Below are positions 38,349-50,700 of a DNA stretch of 64,000 nucleotides, piece after piece. A program made the position numbers and the translations under genes. Source of the DNA: Apus apus. Taxonomy: Eukaryota > Chordata > Aves > Apodiformes > Apodidae. The notes under the pieces were generated by a model. The model was given only the letters and a program-made list of their open reading frames with translations. It did no database searches and had not been told where the DNA came from. How positions within the stretch are numbered: the first letter of the stretch is position 1; the number at the start of each line of letters is the position of its first letter. The stretch spans positions 7,362,001-7,426,000 of the forward strand of contig NC_067299.1 of assembly GCF_020740795.1 (NCBI RefSeq). Direction: 5' to 3'.

Positions 38349-38788
38349 TTAGTTCTTCTTTTCATTAAGTTGGGGGGGTTCCAGGTTCCCTGCAGCTGCT
38401 TTTAACCACTGTGCAGTTCTGTGCTTGCTTTCTTTCCAGGGGAAGAGGGGTTTGTACCCAAAATGCCTGGAGGCTTTGTCTGTCTCATAGGAGAAGGTGG
38501 TAACTATCATGTTCAGTAAAGACAAATTTAGGAAAGGCTGTGGCTTCCAGAAAGGGTACAAGATGATCTTGATTATCCTGTGTAATTGTATCATTAACCA
38601 CATCTTCCAGTAAGGAATGTGTGAGCCTAGTTGTACTGAGGGGTCCATAGAGGACAACAGCTGATGCCTTATCAGGAAACCTTTTCTTGTTGGAGTGTCA
38701 TCATAGGAATAATAGACTTGTCCAGCAAGTAAGTCTGGTTTCAGCTGCAAGTTCCTTGCTGCAAGAACATGCATCCATGCAACGTTCC
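38349..38788 (-). CDS. HSD3B7: HSD3B7-like coding exon 6 (last)
   Basis: The acceptor is TTTCTCCAG just before 38,788 and the stop is TAA at 38,349-38,351. It supplies residues 227-371 and completes Gly226. It starts with NVAWMHVLAAR, then GQVYYSYDDTP, the hydrophobic segment IPYWKMWLMI, and the C-terminal conserved FSYETDKASRHFGYKPLF. The tail is hydrophilic (EPPQLNEKKN). Confidence 0.9.
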
Positions 38789-41700
38789 CTGGAGAAATAA
38801 GAGTGGGAGAGAAGCAGGTACTCAGGAGGAGCTACATTTTCCTGTTTACTGTAGAATGAGCAGTCTGTTGCCTTCAGTGCTGTGAAGCAGGGAGAGCACT
38901 CACTCTGTTACTCAGGTGCACCACTGAGAGAGTAGTTAATCCAGACCTCCAAGATCCTTTAAACTTTTGGTCTCCCCTTTGAGCTGGACAATTAATGTGC
39001 GTTGTGATAGTGGTTCATGTGAAGGGAAAGGGCAGTGTGTTGTACTGAGAGCAGGATGAATGGGAGGCAGTGCTTGAGGGTTTTATTCCTGCCTCTACTG
39101 TGAGCCTTTGAAGAAGTCACTTGATTTATCTAAGCCTGATTTTTCTCTAACAGCATTTTCAAACTCCTGGTATCTGCTCTTTTGGAAAAAGACATGTAAG
39201 TGTGCTGCACAGAAATAACTAAAACCTGCATGATTGAGTTAGGCTCCCCTGAAATGCATTTAATACCACCACAAACTGTAGGTTTTGTGAGTAGTTTCTT
39301 GTGCTTGCTAAAATCAGTTACGTAGTACAACCTATTTTACAAGGACTTTTACAACTAGTGTTGGTTTAATTGATTTTAATGAAGAGAAAATTAAGTGTAT
39401 TTTGAAACAAAAAATGTTTTTTAAATATTGCCTGAATTTCTCTCTCTCTCCTCATATATCTCTTGAAACTTTTACCTAGAAAAAGAAAGATTAGATCCCT
39501 TTTCCCTGCTCTTTTTTTCAGTTTTCTAAATATTTTCCCTATGTTGAGGGGAAGTTAAAAAAAAAAAAAGAAAACTCTCCCCAGGAAAATCAGTAGAATA
39601 TAAGCAACTGTTTTAAAAATTCTTTTATCCAGTCTAAGTTTCATGGTTATAAAAATATTTGTGCTCATTCACCATACTCATCTGTCTTGGAAGATTATGG
39701 TTAAGCAGATGTGTAAAGTCCCCCAACAGCCTGGTAGCACCTCATGCAAAGAGATCAGTCACTCACTCACCCACATATGTGTAATTACGCTCATTGTTTT
39801 CAGGCTCTAGGTAGTTCAAGACACCATTCCTGGCCTTGGCAGACAAATACAGCTCTTGAAGAAATGTTGCCTTCTCCCCATACACCGTGTTTGCACGGAT
39901 GATGCAGGCTCTGAGTTTAGCACCGTTGCACAGCTGTAAAATCAGGGAGGGATGTTAGAGAGTGATGGATTCAGAGATGAAATCTTCTGCAGAGGTGTTG
40001 GGTTTCCCAAAACCTGGAAACACTGGGCTAGAAGAGTCAATCTTTTGCAGAGGTGACCTGGACAGCTGGGGTCTGGTTTGGTTCCCTAAAAATGCAAGGA
40101 GATGCCCAGTTTGTTGGTTTAATTTTTTTTTTTTTCCTATCATAGCATATTTGCAGCCATGTGTAGGTGCTCACTGAGAGATGCTGGATGGAGGGTGCCA
40201 GCAGCATTAACCCCTTCTGCAGTTGTGAGGTATAAATGAGTGTTTGCAACAGCCAGATGCCCTGGTTTCTTATGCCCTGGTGTAACACAGCCCTTTCCAA
40301 ACTCCCACTCCTCCTGGTGGAGTTAAAGCACAGGCTCAAAAGGCAACACCTTTTGGTCTTGCAAAAGTTTGGCAGCTTCCTGATGATGTGGAATATCAGG
40401 CTTTGGTAAGCTTGAAGCACTGTGGTTTGTGCATCAAGTCAAGGCATCAGTTGGATAGACACACTGAGTTGTGGGGCAACCACCCACCCTGTGCTTTAAT
40501 ACCAGGGGTGCTAGCATTGCCTTTTGTACCTTTTTTCCATTGGCTTCAAATACAAGTTTTTCTGCCATGGCTTTTGTCTTTCCATAAGGCAGCTCCACTT
40601 CTCCACTGTATTTGGTGTCCTCAGTTCCTCTGAAATAGATTGTGAAATGCAGTCAGTGACCATGGAGTGGAGCACAGGGAGACATTTGTCGCAGTGTAAT
40701 TTACTCTGCAGTCCCTGCTCTCCAGGGACTTACCATGTTATATGTTACATGAACCTGAGATCCTTGCTGCAGTTTGGAAGAAATAAGGCCTCAAGAAATA
40801 CCATGGGCAGGTTTGCATGAGGACAGTGGTTTGACTTCCAAGAGTTGGATTTGGTTTTTGTCTACTAGTGTGATTGAAGCACAAACAATATTCTGGCAGG
40901 CAAATTGGAAGGCAGTGGAGTAACCTTTTCAAGCAACTCACAGGTGAATGAACAAGTTGGAAAGAGCACAAGAAAATGGAGGGCAGGAAAATGAGAGCAA
41001 TCCTACTTCATTTTTTCATTAGAGGTAGAGAAAAGCCTCTCATGAACCATAAACTAAAAGGAGAAGCTGTTGCCTAATTTTCTCACAGAGTTGATTAGAG
41101 CTGGGAAACATTTACTGGTGATGTGATAGAGCTGCCAGTGATCTCCTGGAGGACTTGCAATCAGCAGGTTTCTGCTGGGATTATTCCTTTTTCTCCCCTA
41201 GCAAATTATGCTCAAGCAGAAGAGCAAAGAAGTGGACCCACAATTAAGGGCAAGCAGGGCTCACAGCCATGCTGGGGACACTTGGTTGCCACAATGGAAG
41301 ACAGTCTGTTCCTCATCCTCTTAACTTACATCTGCAAAGAGGAAAACCCATGGGGTCTAACACATAACTGGCAGCACAGGCTCTAAAATAATTCCAGAGA
41401 GTGCCAAGAAAGCAGCTCTGTTCCCCACCAGGGCACTGCTGTGTTGTCCCAGTAGTTCTAGATCAACATTAGTCCATTGCAGGATCCAGTTAAGCAGATT
41501 CAGTGGGCTCTGTAGGAGCTGGGGAGTGAAGAAACCTTGTTTGAAGCACTGGGAAAGACCATCGACTAATACCATGTGGCTACTTTCTGTCCTGCTGCCA
41601 TGACTAGCATGGGTAGGCCCTCTCTCCCTGCGTACTGCTGGAGATTTTCTTCACATCTTTAAATGAATTTACTCTATATTTTGCTCTCCTAAAGAAATTC

Positions 41701-44700
41701 ACCCTGGGCAAACCCCAGAGTCTGCCAGGCGTTGGTTACCCCCACACAGGGCAATGAAGAATTATCATGCTCCTTTTGCAGATATGCCCCTCTTGGAAGG
41801 GTTAAGTGGCCTGTGACAAGTTCATGCAGCAGAAGTCTTTTTGTTCAACACTGGGTCTCAGGAGAGCAGATTTTGACTCGGGCTCCCTGTCTGACCTTGG
41901 GTAACCTGCTTACTCTTTTCTGTACTCAGATCTCCATATATAAAATGCGGATAGTGTTTGGCAGTCTAGTGTCTTATGTGTCAGATATTCCAGCTGAGAT
42001 CAGGGCCTTCCTGTGCTGCAGCAACAGAAATAAATTAGGAGCATCATAAATACAGCCTCCCCACATACCCTGGGCTTTTATCACAAAACCCTCCTCCCCT
42101 TCCCTGCATTTACGGATGATGAGCAAGAGACAAACCAGAAAACAAGCAAGACAAAAGATTGATTGTGTGTGGTTTGTTGCAAGCCCGGGAGAGGCCCAAG
42201 ACAATTAGGGTGGTTATCTACAAGTTCTAGTTTTAATTGCTTTTTTTTTTTTTATCAAAATTTATTTTTTGCCTTGCAAAGCTTTTAAGAAGCAGCAGCT
42301 TCACAAAGGGACAAGCCTGCCTGCTGTTCCTGGGCTGCAGAGCTCTGCTCCTGTTTGCCTGCCCCCACCCCTTTTGAAGCCTGGTAGTAACAAAGAGCTC
42401 AGCATAATGCTCTTGCTTTTCAAAACGATCACAGATAACTGAACGCTAATAAGTCTGGAGCAGCATTGTCAGAAGGTATCTCAGTGGTGGCTGTCTCGGA
42501 GGGATTGAGACTGACAGAGGCATTTTCTGTTATTGTTGGATGCTGAGGTGTGAGCATTATCCCTGCACCCATCACCCTGTCCAGAGACTAATCAGGCTTT
42601 GTCTGCGTCAATTCCCAAGCACGTAGAAGTGAGTTAAATAAAATTATATCAGGAATGATGCAGAAGGGGGACAGAGAAAAAGGAAAAAAACAGGCAGGCA
42701 GGATGATGGACTGTGAGGGAGAAGAGCAGAACAGAGTGGGTCGGGTGTGGGGGGCAGGAGATGAGAACAGGAAGAAAGGGAAAGCCACATCACCTGTGCT
42801 TTCAGTCTGGAAAACAGAGCCATATTGTGCTGCCTTCTAGTCATCACTGAGCTCCCTGTTGAGACAAGGGGTGTTATTTTTTTACTGGGGGTCTGATCCG
42901 TCACTCCTTTTGCTTTCTGTAATTCCCTTAGTTTAAAATCAAAATAATTGGAGAACAAGGCCCACTCTCAGGCTTTCTCCCAGCATTGTGGGACAGCCTG
43001 AGTATGTTCTGCAAAATGAGGCAGAGGCTTTAGGTGGTGGTTTTATTTGCATTTGTGCTGGGGAAGAATTGGGAGTTGGTGGGCAGAGTATGTTCATGTG
43101 TAGCTCTGTGAGCATCAGCTTGGATAAGACTGTCCTCACAGGCAAGATTTTGGGTAGATTTTAAGACATCTGTTCACATTTATTTCTTAAGTTGCAGGAC
43201 TAAAATACTAACAAGGCTGTGCCTGTATCTACATTCATTTTTAGGAAGTATTTAGATATGCTAGTGATTGAATACCATAGCTTTTCAGTGACACAGAGTC
43301 TCTAGTGCTCATGGTCCCAAGTGGATTGAGGTTTGTTGTTCTCATGGATTTTTTTCATAAGCCAGTCATTTATTCTTCAGATTTGGGTGCTTAAACACTT
43401 TCCAAAACAACCAGGTGATGCCTTAGCTTACTTGTAAGTGTGAAATTTTGGCTTGTAGGTAATTTTAAGCTATGTCTCAAACAGTCTTTTCTAATTGGGC
43501 TCAAATTTCTAGAACCAAATGACTGAAGCCAGCTGTGTCTAGACTGGCTGCCTGTGGAGACAAAACTTGAATTGGAGCCAGTTCCCCTTGCACACAGGTT
43601 TCCATGGTTTGAGTAGCCTGTATGGCTACAACCATGCTTGAAATCAACAAGGAGCCTTACAATCGAGCATATCAGACTGCACCCATCCCTACTTGACTTC
43701 AAATGTAACCTAAAATTTCAGCTCCTAGTCTTTAGGAGTATCAGCCCAGTTCTTGAGGTGCAAGGACTGTTGCCCCATGAATACAAAAGGTATCCAGATG
43801 CTGAGTCCTGAGCAGGACTGTCAGCTGATTGTGAAAGTCCATTCTGGATATCAAAGATCTGATCAAAGTCAAAACCCCCTCCAAACCAAAATTCTGGCCA
43901 TTGTCTTTGTATTGCTCCAGATCCCACTTTTGCCACAGAAGGTTTTCTAAACCTCTGCTTGTTTTTTGGGGTTTATGGATCAGTTTCACAGGTGCTGAAT
44001 ACAGAACAGATGGGTTGAATATAATGCCCAAAAGTGTGAAGTTCAGCCCTCGTTAGCATATTGCCAAGAAAAAGGCTTCTGAGGGGTAGAAGGGTGCAAT
44101 GTACAGGTCAGACCAGGTCACAGAAGAGAGTGTAACTACACACGAGTACTGCAGGGCAGCTTCACACCAAATACATCTGTCCCCTTAAACAATGTGGCCA
44201 ACTGGCTTTCTTATGTGACAGTGCTAGAATTGTATACATTTGACCACATCTGATAATTGAAGCTGGGTACAGGTTTGCTAGAAATTCACTATGGAGTTGA
44301 AAAGAGGAGGAAGAGTGAGCTGGAAACAGTAGAGCATGACTTACCCTTTGGATGGACTCAGTGTGAGGGGAAAAAAAAACTCCGACCCCGCTGCAGGATA
44401 CAGCTTGACTGTATCACAAAACCATCTGAGACCTTATCTAAAACTGATTTTAGGGCTTAGAGAGCAGAGCTGTACATAAGGGGGGCAGCCTGGAGGTACA
44501 GTTGGGTCATACATCTCTCTACCAACTCTTGCCATCAGTGCTATCCACTGCTGGTCAAGTTTAGGTTGCAAAGAAGTGTGGTTCCTGAAAGTGAAGAGCA
44601 GTAAAGAAGGATTTTCAAGAAAGAGAAGAGGAATAGAGAGGAAGGGGAACACATATCTCCTCCTTTGTAGCCACAGCAAAAATCTCCATCTGGTTGCAGT

Positions 44701-47700
44701 TTCATTGCTGTTTAACTGGAAATCCAGAGTGATGAATATCTGCTTGGCCTTACCTGATCATGGGCTCATGAGATGTATTGGGTCCCACTGCAGCAATGGA
44801 GCTTGTGTAGACAACATATGGAATGTTCAATGCAAAACAGGCCCTTAACACATTTTCGGTACCTGGGGGCAGGTTGGGAAAGACAGACATTAACCAGCTT
44901 GCCATCCTTTGTGTTGTGCACATTGAAAGAGATTTCCAGGCTCAGGATTCTGATTTGGTACAGATCTATCTTTTTTAAGGCTGAAAAGACGTGAAGTCAC
45001 AGGTCAAGGTTACAGTTCCTCAGGTATGTTTGGTCAGGAAGGGATGGTTTGTAACACAAGAAGTTACATCTGTAGCTGTAATTGGGCTTAACCTCTACGG
45101 CTATTGACAGCTGACTTTACTTGGACTTCACAGTTGCTAACAAAAAGGAACCTGACAGCTCAGCAGAGCAAGACTCCATGTTTTCCATCTTTTTTGATTT
45201 ATGGGCAGACCATCAAGTGGTGAATTGCAGCCTTCCAGCAAAAGGATTGGTGTTTCAGTTGCATTTAGTTCTCTATAGAAGTTCTGCAGGATGACTATTG
45301 GCTGAAAATTTTTGGAACAGTCTCTTGGCAGCTGCTGAATTTTAAGCAACACAGTGAGGGCAGCTTACAAGTCTACATGACATCCAGATGAATCTTAAGC
45401 ATGGTTTTATTTAGGAAGGTTTGTTCTGGCTGAACTTGTGGGTCAGTGTGTGGATTTTAGTTGGTTGGTGTTTGGGGAAGGGGGTTGTTTAAATGATTTA
45501 CATCTCTTTCAGAGGTGGTTTATGCATTCATCATGGTTTTGATTCAAGTTGATCCTGCGAGAACCTCAATTACAACATCATAACCATGGTTGCATGTTGA
45601 GGGCCTTCAAATCTGATAAGGCAGGTCTTAAAGGAAGCTGTTCATAGGGTTGGTTGCCAGAAATCTCCATACTGTTTATACTTGGATAATCAGGCTCTGC
45701 CCTTGAGCCTTGCTGCAGATCTTGCATGGGGAGAGCCTGTGATTTCTCTATTCTCTTTGTTGGTAAGGCCATAATCTGAAATTATCAAGGAAACCTGGAT
45801 TTTTGGGGCAATTTCAAGGGGCATGAATCAAACCTGGTGGAAAAGGAACCAGTTTTCTTCTCCATTAGCTTCTTGCAATATGTAAAGTTAACTGTGAACC
45901 CCTGTTGAGAACCATCACTGGAAACAGCTGAGTTCATATCCATTCAGCTTAACAAAAAGCTGATTAAAAAGTCTTCAAGTGACTAGATGGAGAAAATAAT
46001 TCTTGTAGAAGAGGGCTCTTTAATCTAGTCAACAAGACTGTAACAGGATTCAGCAGCCAGTGGTTGAAAAGAGGAGAGAATCAAAGCAGAAGATAGATGT
46101 AAATTTTTACCAGAGATGGTAATTAACCATAGCCACACTAATGCTCTTTAGCATTGTTATGGCTTGCTGAAAGACACAGTAGATATAGCCCATTAACTTG
46201 CAGTCCTTAATTCTAGGCAAAAGTCTTTTTGAAAAGGCATGGTCCAATTTAGCCACAAATTGTTGGGCTTAAGGCAGTAACTGGATGAATTTCTGTGGCC
46301 TGAGTTTTACACAGAGGAGCCAGCTAGAGGATTATATAGCTGACCTCTCCTGACCCTGTTTTTTTTTTCCATGAAGCCTACAGCAGGTATCAAATACAAT
46401 TCATTTTTATTCTTTTACCTGCTGTTATTTTAGTAGAAAACTTTAGACAATTCTCTCCATTTAGAATCCTGAGAAGCCCTAGTGAGGACAGCAGCCTTAT
46501 TTTAGGAGGGCTGCATGAAGCCCTCCAAGGGGAGGTAGAAGTGCAGAACAGTTTGTCTCTGAAAATAAAGGTCCTGTTAAGACATCTCACACTGTGCTCC
46601 CCAAAGGGCCACTCAGTCACCAGTCTGTGGTTTTCTGGGAATGTAGCAAACATCTGCAAGGGGTTTGGTTTGCTGGCTAGGAGAGTTGCTCAATGTTCAT
46701 TGCTATCTGTAAAAACCTCCCTACCCTGGAGTACCTTGCTCACAGCAAACAGCAAAGAGGAAGCTCTCACAAAGCCATTGAAAGGCAGCAGGAACCCTCA
46801 GGCTCTGAGTATTCTCAGTACACATGCACAATACAGGCTCTTAAAAGCATCTGAGTTTGGAAACAACTACAGCAATGAAAAGGAGGATGGAATTTAAATG
46901 TTGCCCTTGAATGCATCAGCAAATAGTAGGAGCCCTGAGAAGTAATTGAGTTTGAGAGAGAGAGAGAGAGAGATAAATATATATATAAAATTTCTTCCTT
47001 GTGGTTAACAACTATTTTAGTAGCTAACAGCCTGAGGTGCCATTGGAATTGCTGCTGTAATAGTGATTTCATTACTTTTATAGCCTGTGCTTATTTCCCA
47101 GATTTATGAACAGATTTTCTTTAAGCAGATTTTGCACCTAACATGAAATCGGCTCTTGGTGATAGGAAGGAAGTGTTGTGGAGCTCTCAGCTACATGTGG
47201 CTTGTGGACATGTAATGGTTGTGAACTCTGACTATAATTAACATCCCTCCCTTAATAGCATGGATGCAGTTTAACTGGTATAGTCTGGCACTGGTAGGTT
47301 TTTCTCCCTGGAAATCTCTGATAAAAGCTGTAAGCTATCTCTAACAGTAGTCAACTTTTAATTGCTTTGTCACATAATAAAAAGTTTCTTACCACTACAG
47401 GCATGTTCTGAATCACCTCAGTACTATTAGTGAAAGTTATATTAATAACTGACAACAGTTATACCATTGACCAGACTAACTATGTAATAACTGGGTCCAC
47501 ATTTGACTTGCCAAGATTAAGCTTGAGCAGTGGAGAGGAGCAGTATGACCTGCCCTGAGTAAGGGTAAAAAGGCAAAGGCAGAAACTTGCCCACTGGAAA
47601 GGAAAGGTCCCAGAAGCCTTTCTGATCCCATAGCTGAGTGGGGTGTGAAAATCAGGGGGAAAGGGAGCATTAAATCAGAGAGGATATGTTTGTCATAGCC

Positions 47701-50700
47701 TCCTGTGTGACTACAGCAAGGCATGTGAACTTAAGGGTGTTTTAAAGAGCTTACCCCCTACGTTGACAGCTCTCATTTCCCAGAAGGGCACAGTGTTTCT
47801 GTAGTCCACAACAGCAGCTGTGTGAATGACCACGTGAACTCCCCGCATGGCAGCAAGGAGCAGATTGTAGTCTCGAATGTCTCCTTTCATCACTGTCACA
47901 CGAGTGGTAGCTGGAGAAAAATAAAATAACCATAGATGCAGGGGGAAAAGAAGTACAAATCAGCATCCTCACCTTGCAGAGTGAGGATCCTGTTTGGAAA
48001 GCTTTCTTCTCTGCTGGAGCTCACTCTAACTAATGACTATGCCATGTGAATACATCATGCCAGGGGAAAATACATCCCTGGTTTTGGACCCCAAGAAGCC
48101 AGATCTGCCTCAGGTTTAATAGCTCTGTCTGTCGTTGCACATCTCCAGCATGCCTCCAAGGGTAGAGCTGAGCAGAAACAGGAGGCTTGGCCCAGAGCTG
48201 CCCTTGAGTACAGGACTTGCCCCAGGAGGTGTGAATGAGTGAAGTCTGCTGGACATTGCACAGAGCTTTATTTAAACTGCAAATAATATAAATGGGAAGG
48301 GAAAAATAATGTAACAGGTTAGAAAGTTTCCTAGGAAATTCCTCCCTCTGAACCATTCAGAAGGGGATTTGCCCCCATCTCCTTTCCCCCTCGTCTTCTC
48401 CCTCAAAATAGCTGTTCCTTTATGGAAGGCAAAGAAGAGCCAGAAAATTACAAAACAGCTTGATTTCAACCCCAGGAAATTCAGGAACAAACACTTAAAC
48501 AACATGTGTGTAAGCACCTGTGGGGTAATAAGGAGAACAGAAACAGCTGACATGGATTTGTCAGGAACAAATCAAGGCAGATAAATCTCCTTTGTTCTTA
48601 CGACAAGTTAACAGGCTGTACGGATATTATGGAACAGGTCGATGTCATCTATCTTGATTTTAGAAGGGCTTTGGAAACTCTGTCATTCTCAGAAGCAAGT
48701 CAGTAAAACATGGTCTAAATAAGCCACGTTAGGGTGAGCACAAAGCTGGCTGAGCTACAGTTCCCAGGCAGTTGCCAGCTGTGGGCTCTCCTGGGCTTAT
48801 TGCTGTATTTGAGTCTTTTTTTATTGTTTTCCGCGAGATTTGTTCATTAAATTAGCAGATATCATCAGACTGGGAGGGACTTGAAGTATGCTGGAGGTTG
48901 GAGTATGAGCTGAATGTAACTAATAGAGCCTGAAAAAAGATGTGAAAATGGATAGGAACAAAGAGAAGATATTTGCCTTAGTAAGGAAGAGGCAGCAGGT
49001 CCTGGTGAAAGAATTAAGTTGGGTCAGGACAGCTCAGGAGCTTATCACCTGTCAGCAGGGTCTGGCAGCTGTGAAAATGTATAATTGTACTGACAGGTAC
49101 AAAAGGGGGGAAGGTTTGCAGGAGGGAAGAAATCCACTGCTCAGCTTCACATAGCAGTGGGCAGGCCAGGGCTGGCCTCTCTGTCCTCACCTCGGTGGCC
49201 TTCTTCCAGAGACCAATCCTAATGTCCACAGGTACAGAACCCTGAGCTACAGAGGAGTGCATGTGAGCTGGTTTTGCCTAAAGGAGAAAACAGCAGGAGT
49301 GGAAGGGGTGGTTTTCAAATAATGAAGATTGTTCTAAAAATATGACACTATTAACCTATTCTACCTGTAAGGTTAGAGAAGATGTCAAGGACTTACATTG
49401 TAGATCAGACTGTATCAACAGAAATGGCCACACCGTGCAGAAATTGGGTGCCCAAGGTGGCTTGGGAATGAGATGGAAAAACATCTGTTGAGAAGATTCT
49501 GGCTGAGCTGAGGGACAGAGGTTGGGATGGCCCCTCAGGGCTGTTTCTGCCTCATTTTTCTGTCGTGTTAGGCCACAGACCTCTCCTGGAGCAGGGACTC
49601 TGTCAGCTTCTTAAGGTTTAAACAGGTTTTGTTTTCTTCAGTTATGGGAGCTTTTAAGGGCTACCTAAAGTCTGGGGAAACGAGTCGGGTGAGTTAATCT
49701 GCCTTGGGAGGGTTTCTGATAGTGATGTTTCCCTGGGAATTTTCAAACTTGTTTTAAGTGTATGTTGTTTCTTTCAATATCTCCTAACAGATAGGATCTG
49801 CCTTATCATTTGTTCCTCTCCCTCAAAGCAGGTTGAAGGTTTGGACAGTCAGAGGGAGGGGGACCCAACCCACCATTAACCAGGCAAAGCACCATTGGCT
49901 TGTTTTACATGGGTATTCTCAAATCTAGTAAAACAGGTTGATTTCTCCCAGCATTTCTCACTGCAATCAACCCTGGTGAAACATCAGAGGACAGCTCCCA
50001 GACTATGATCAAATGGATTAATTTAGTATCTTTGAGCATGTTTACTAAGACTCACCTCTTCCTTTTTTGTTTGCAGCCCAGAAAGGCTGCTATAGGTTTC
50101 TCTCAGTTTTTTCAGTAATTTATTTCACGATATGCTCAGCAGATGCTGAGCTTGATTCTATTATTGTCTTGGGTTTTTTGTTATTTTTCTCAGAACTGGT
50201 AACTGGTTGGAGCAGTTCAGGACCATGGGTTTTTTGTCCCTTTGCTGTAAGTCAGACTGGTTGAGAAGCAACCAGGGAGCCAAGTTCTTTTGTCAGGTGC
50301 TCAGTGTGCATGCAGCTCCTGACAACTGATTCCTGGGTGGGGACTTAGATCCTCCTTGTGATGTATCTCTTGGGGTTAGGCTCTGTAGATCTTTTTTTGC
50401 TTTGATTTATTCCTGTGCTGAAAAACCTCTCTGAAATGGAAGTTATTCTTCATCCAATCTGTTTAATCCAGGTTTCTACCCCATGCCTGTAACTGTGGCA
50501 TCTCCAACAAAATACCAGCTGTCTTGAAAGGGGGGTTATGGTTGCTAAATAGAAGCTAGTGCCCTTTTCTTACCTGTGCTGAATTTTTCTACTTCTTCTC
50601 TTGCTACTGAATCAAAAACTCTGACTTCTTTGATGTAGTCTTGTTGAGACAGGAGCTCTACGATCTTTTCTCCAATAAAACCACATCCTCCTGTCACCAG

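Noticed and set aside
45137-45352. Brief resemblance of ATETPILLLEGC to phrases in dynein heavy chains
   Set aside because: Only a few residues agree and the surrounding residues do not fit; likely coincidence.
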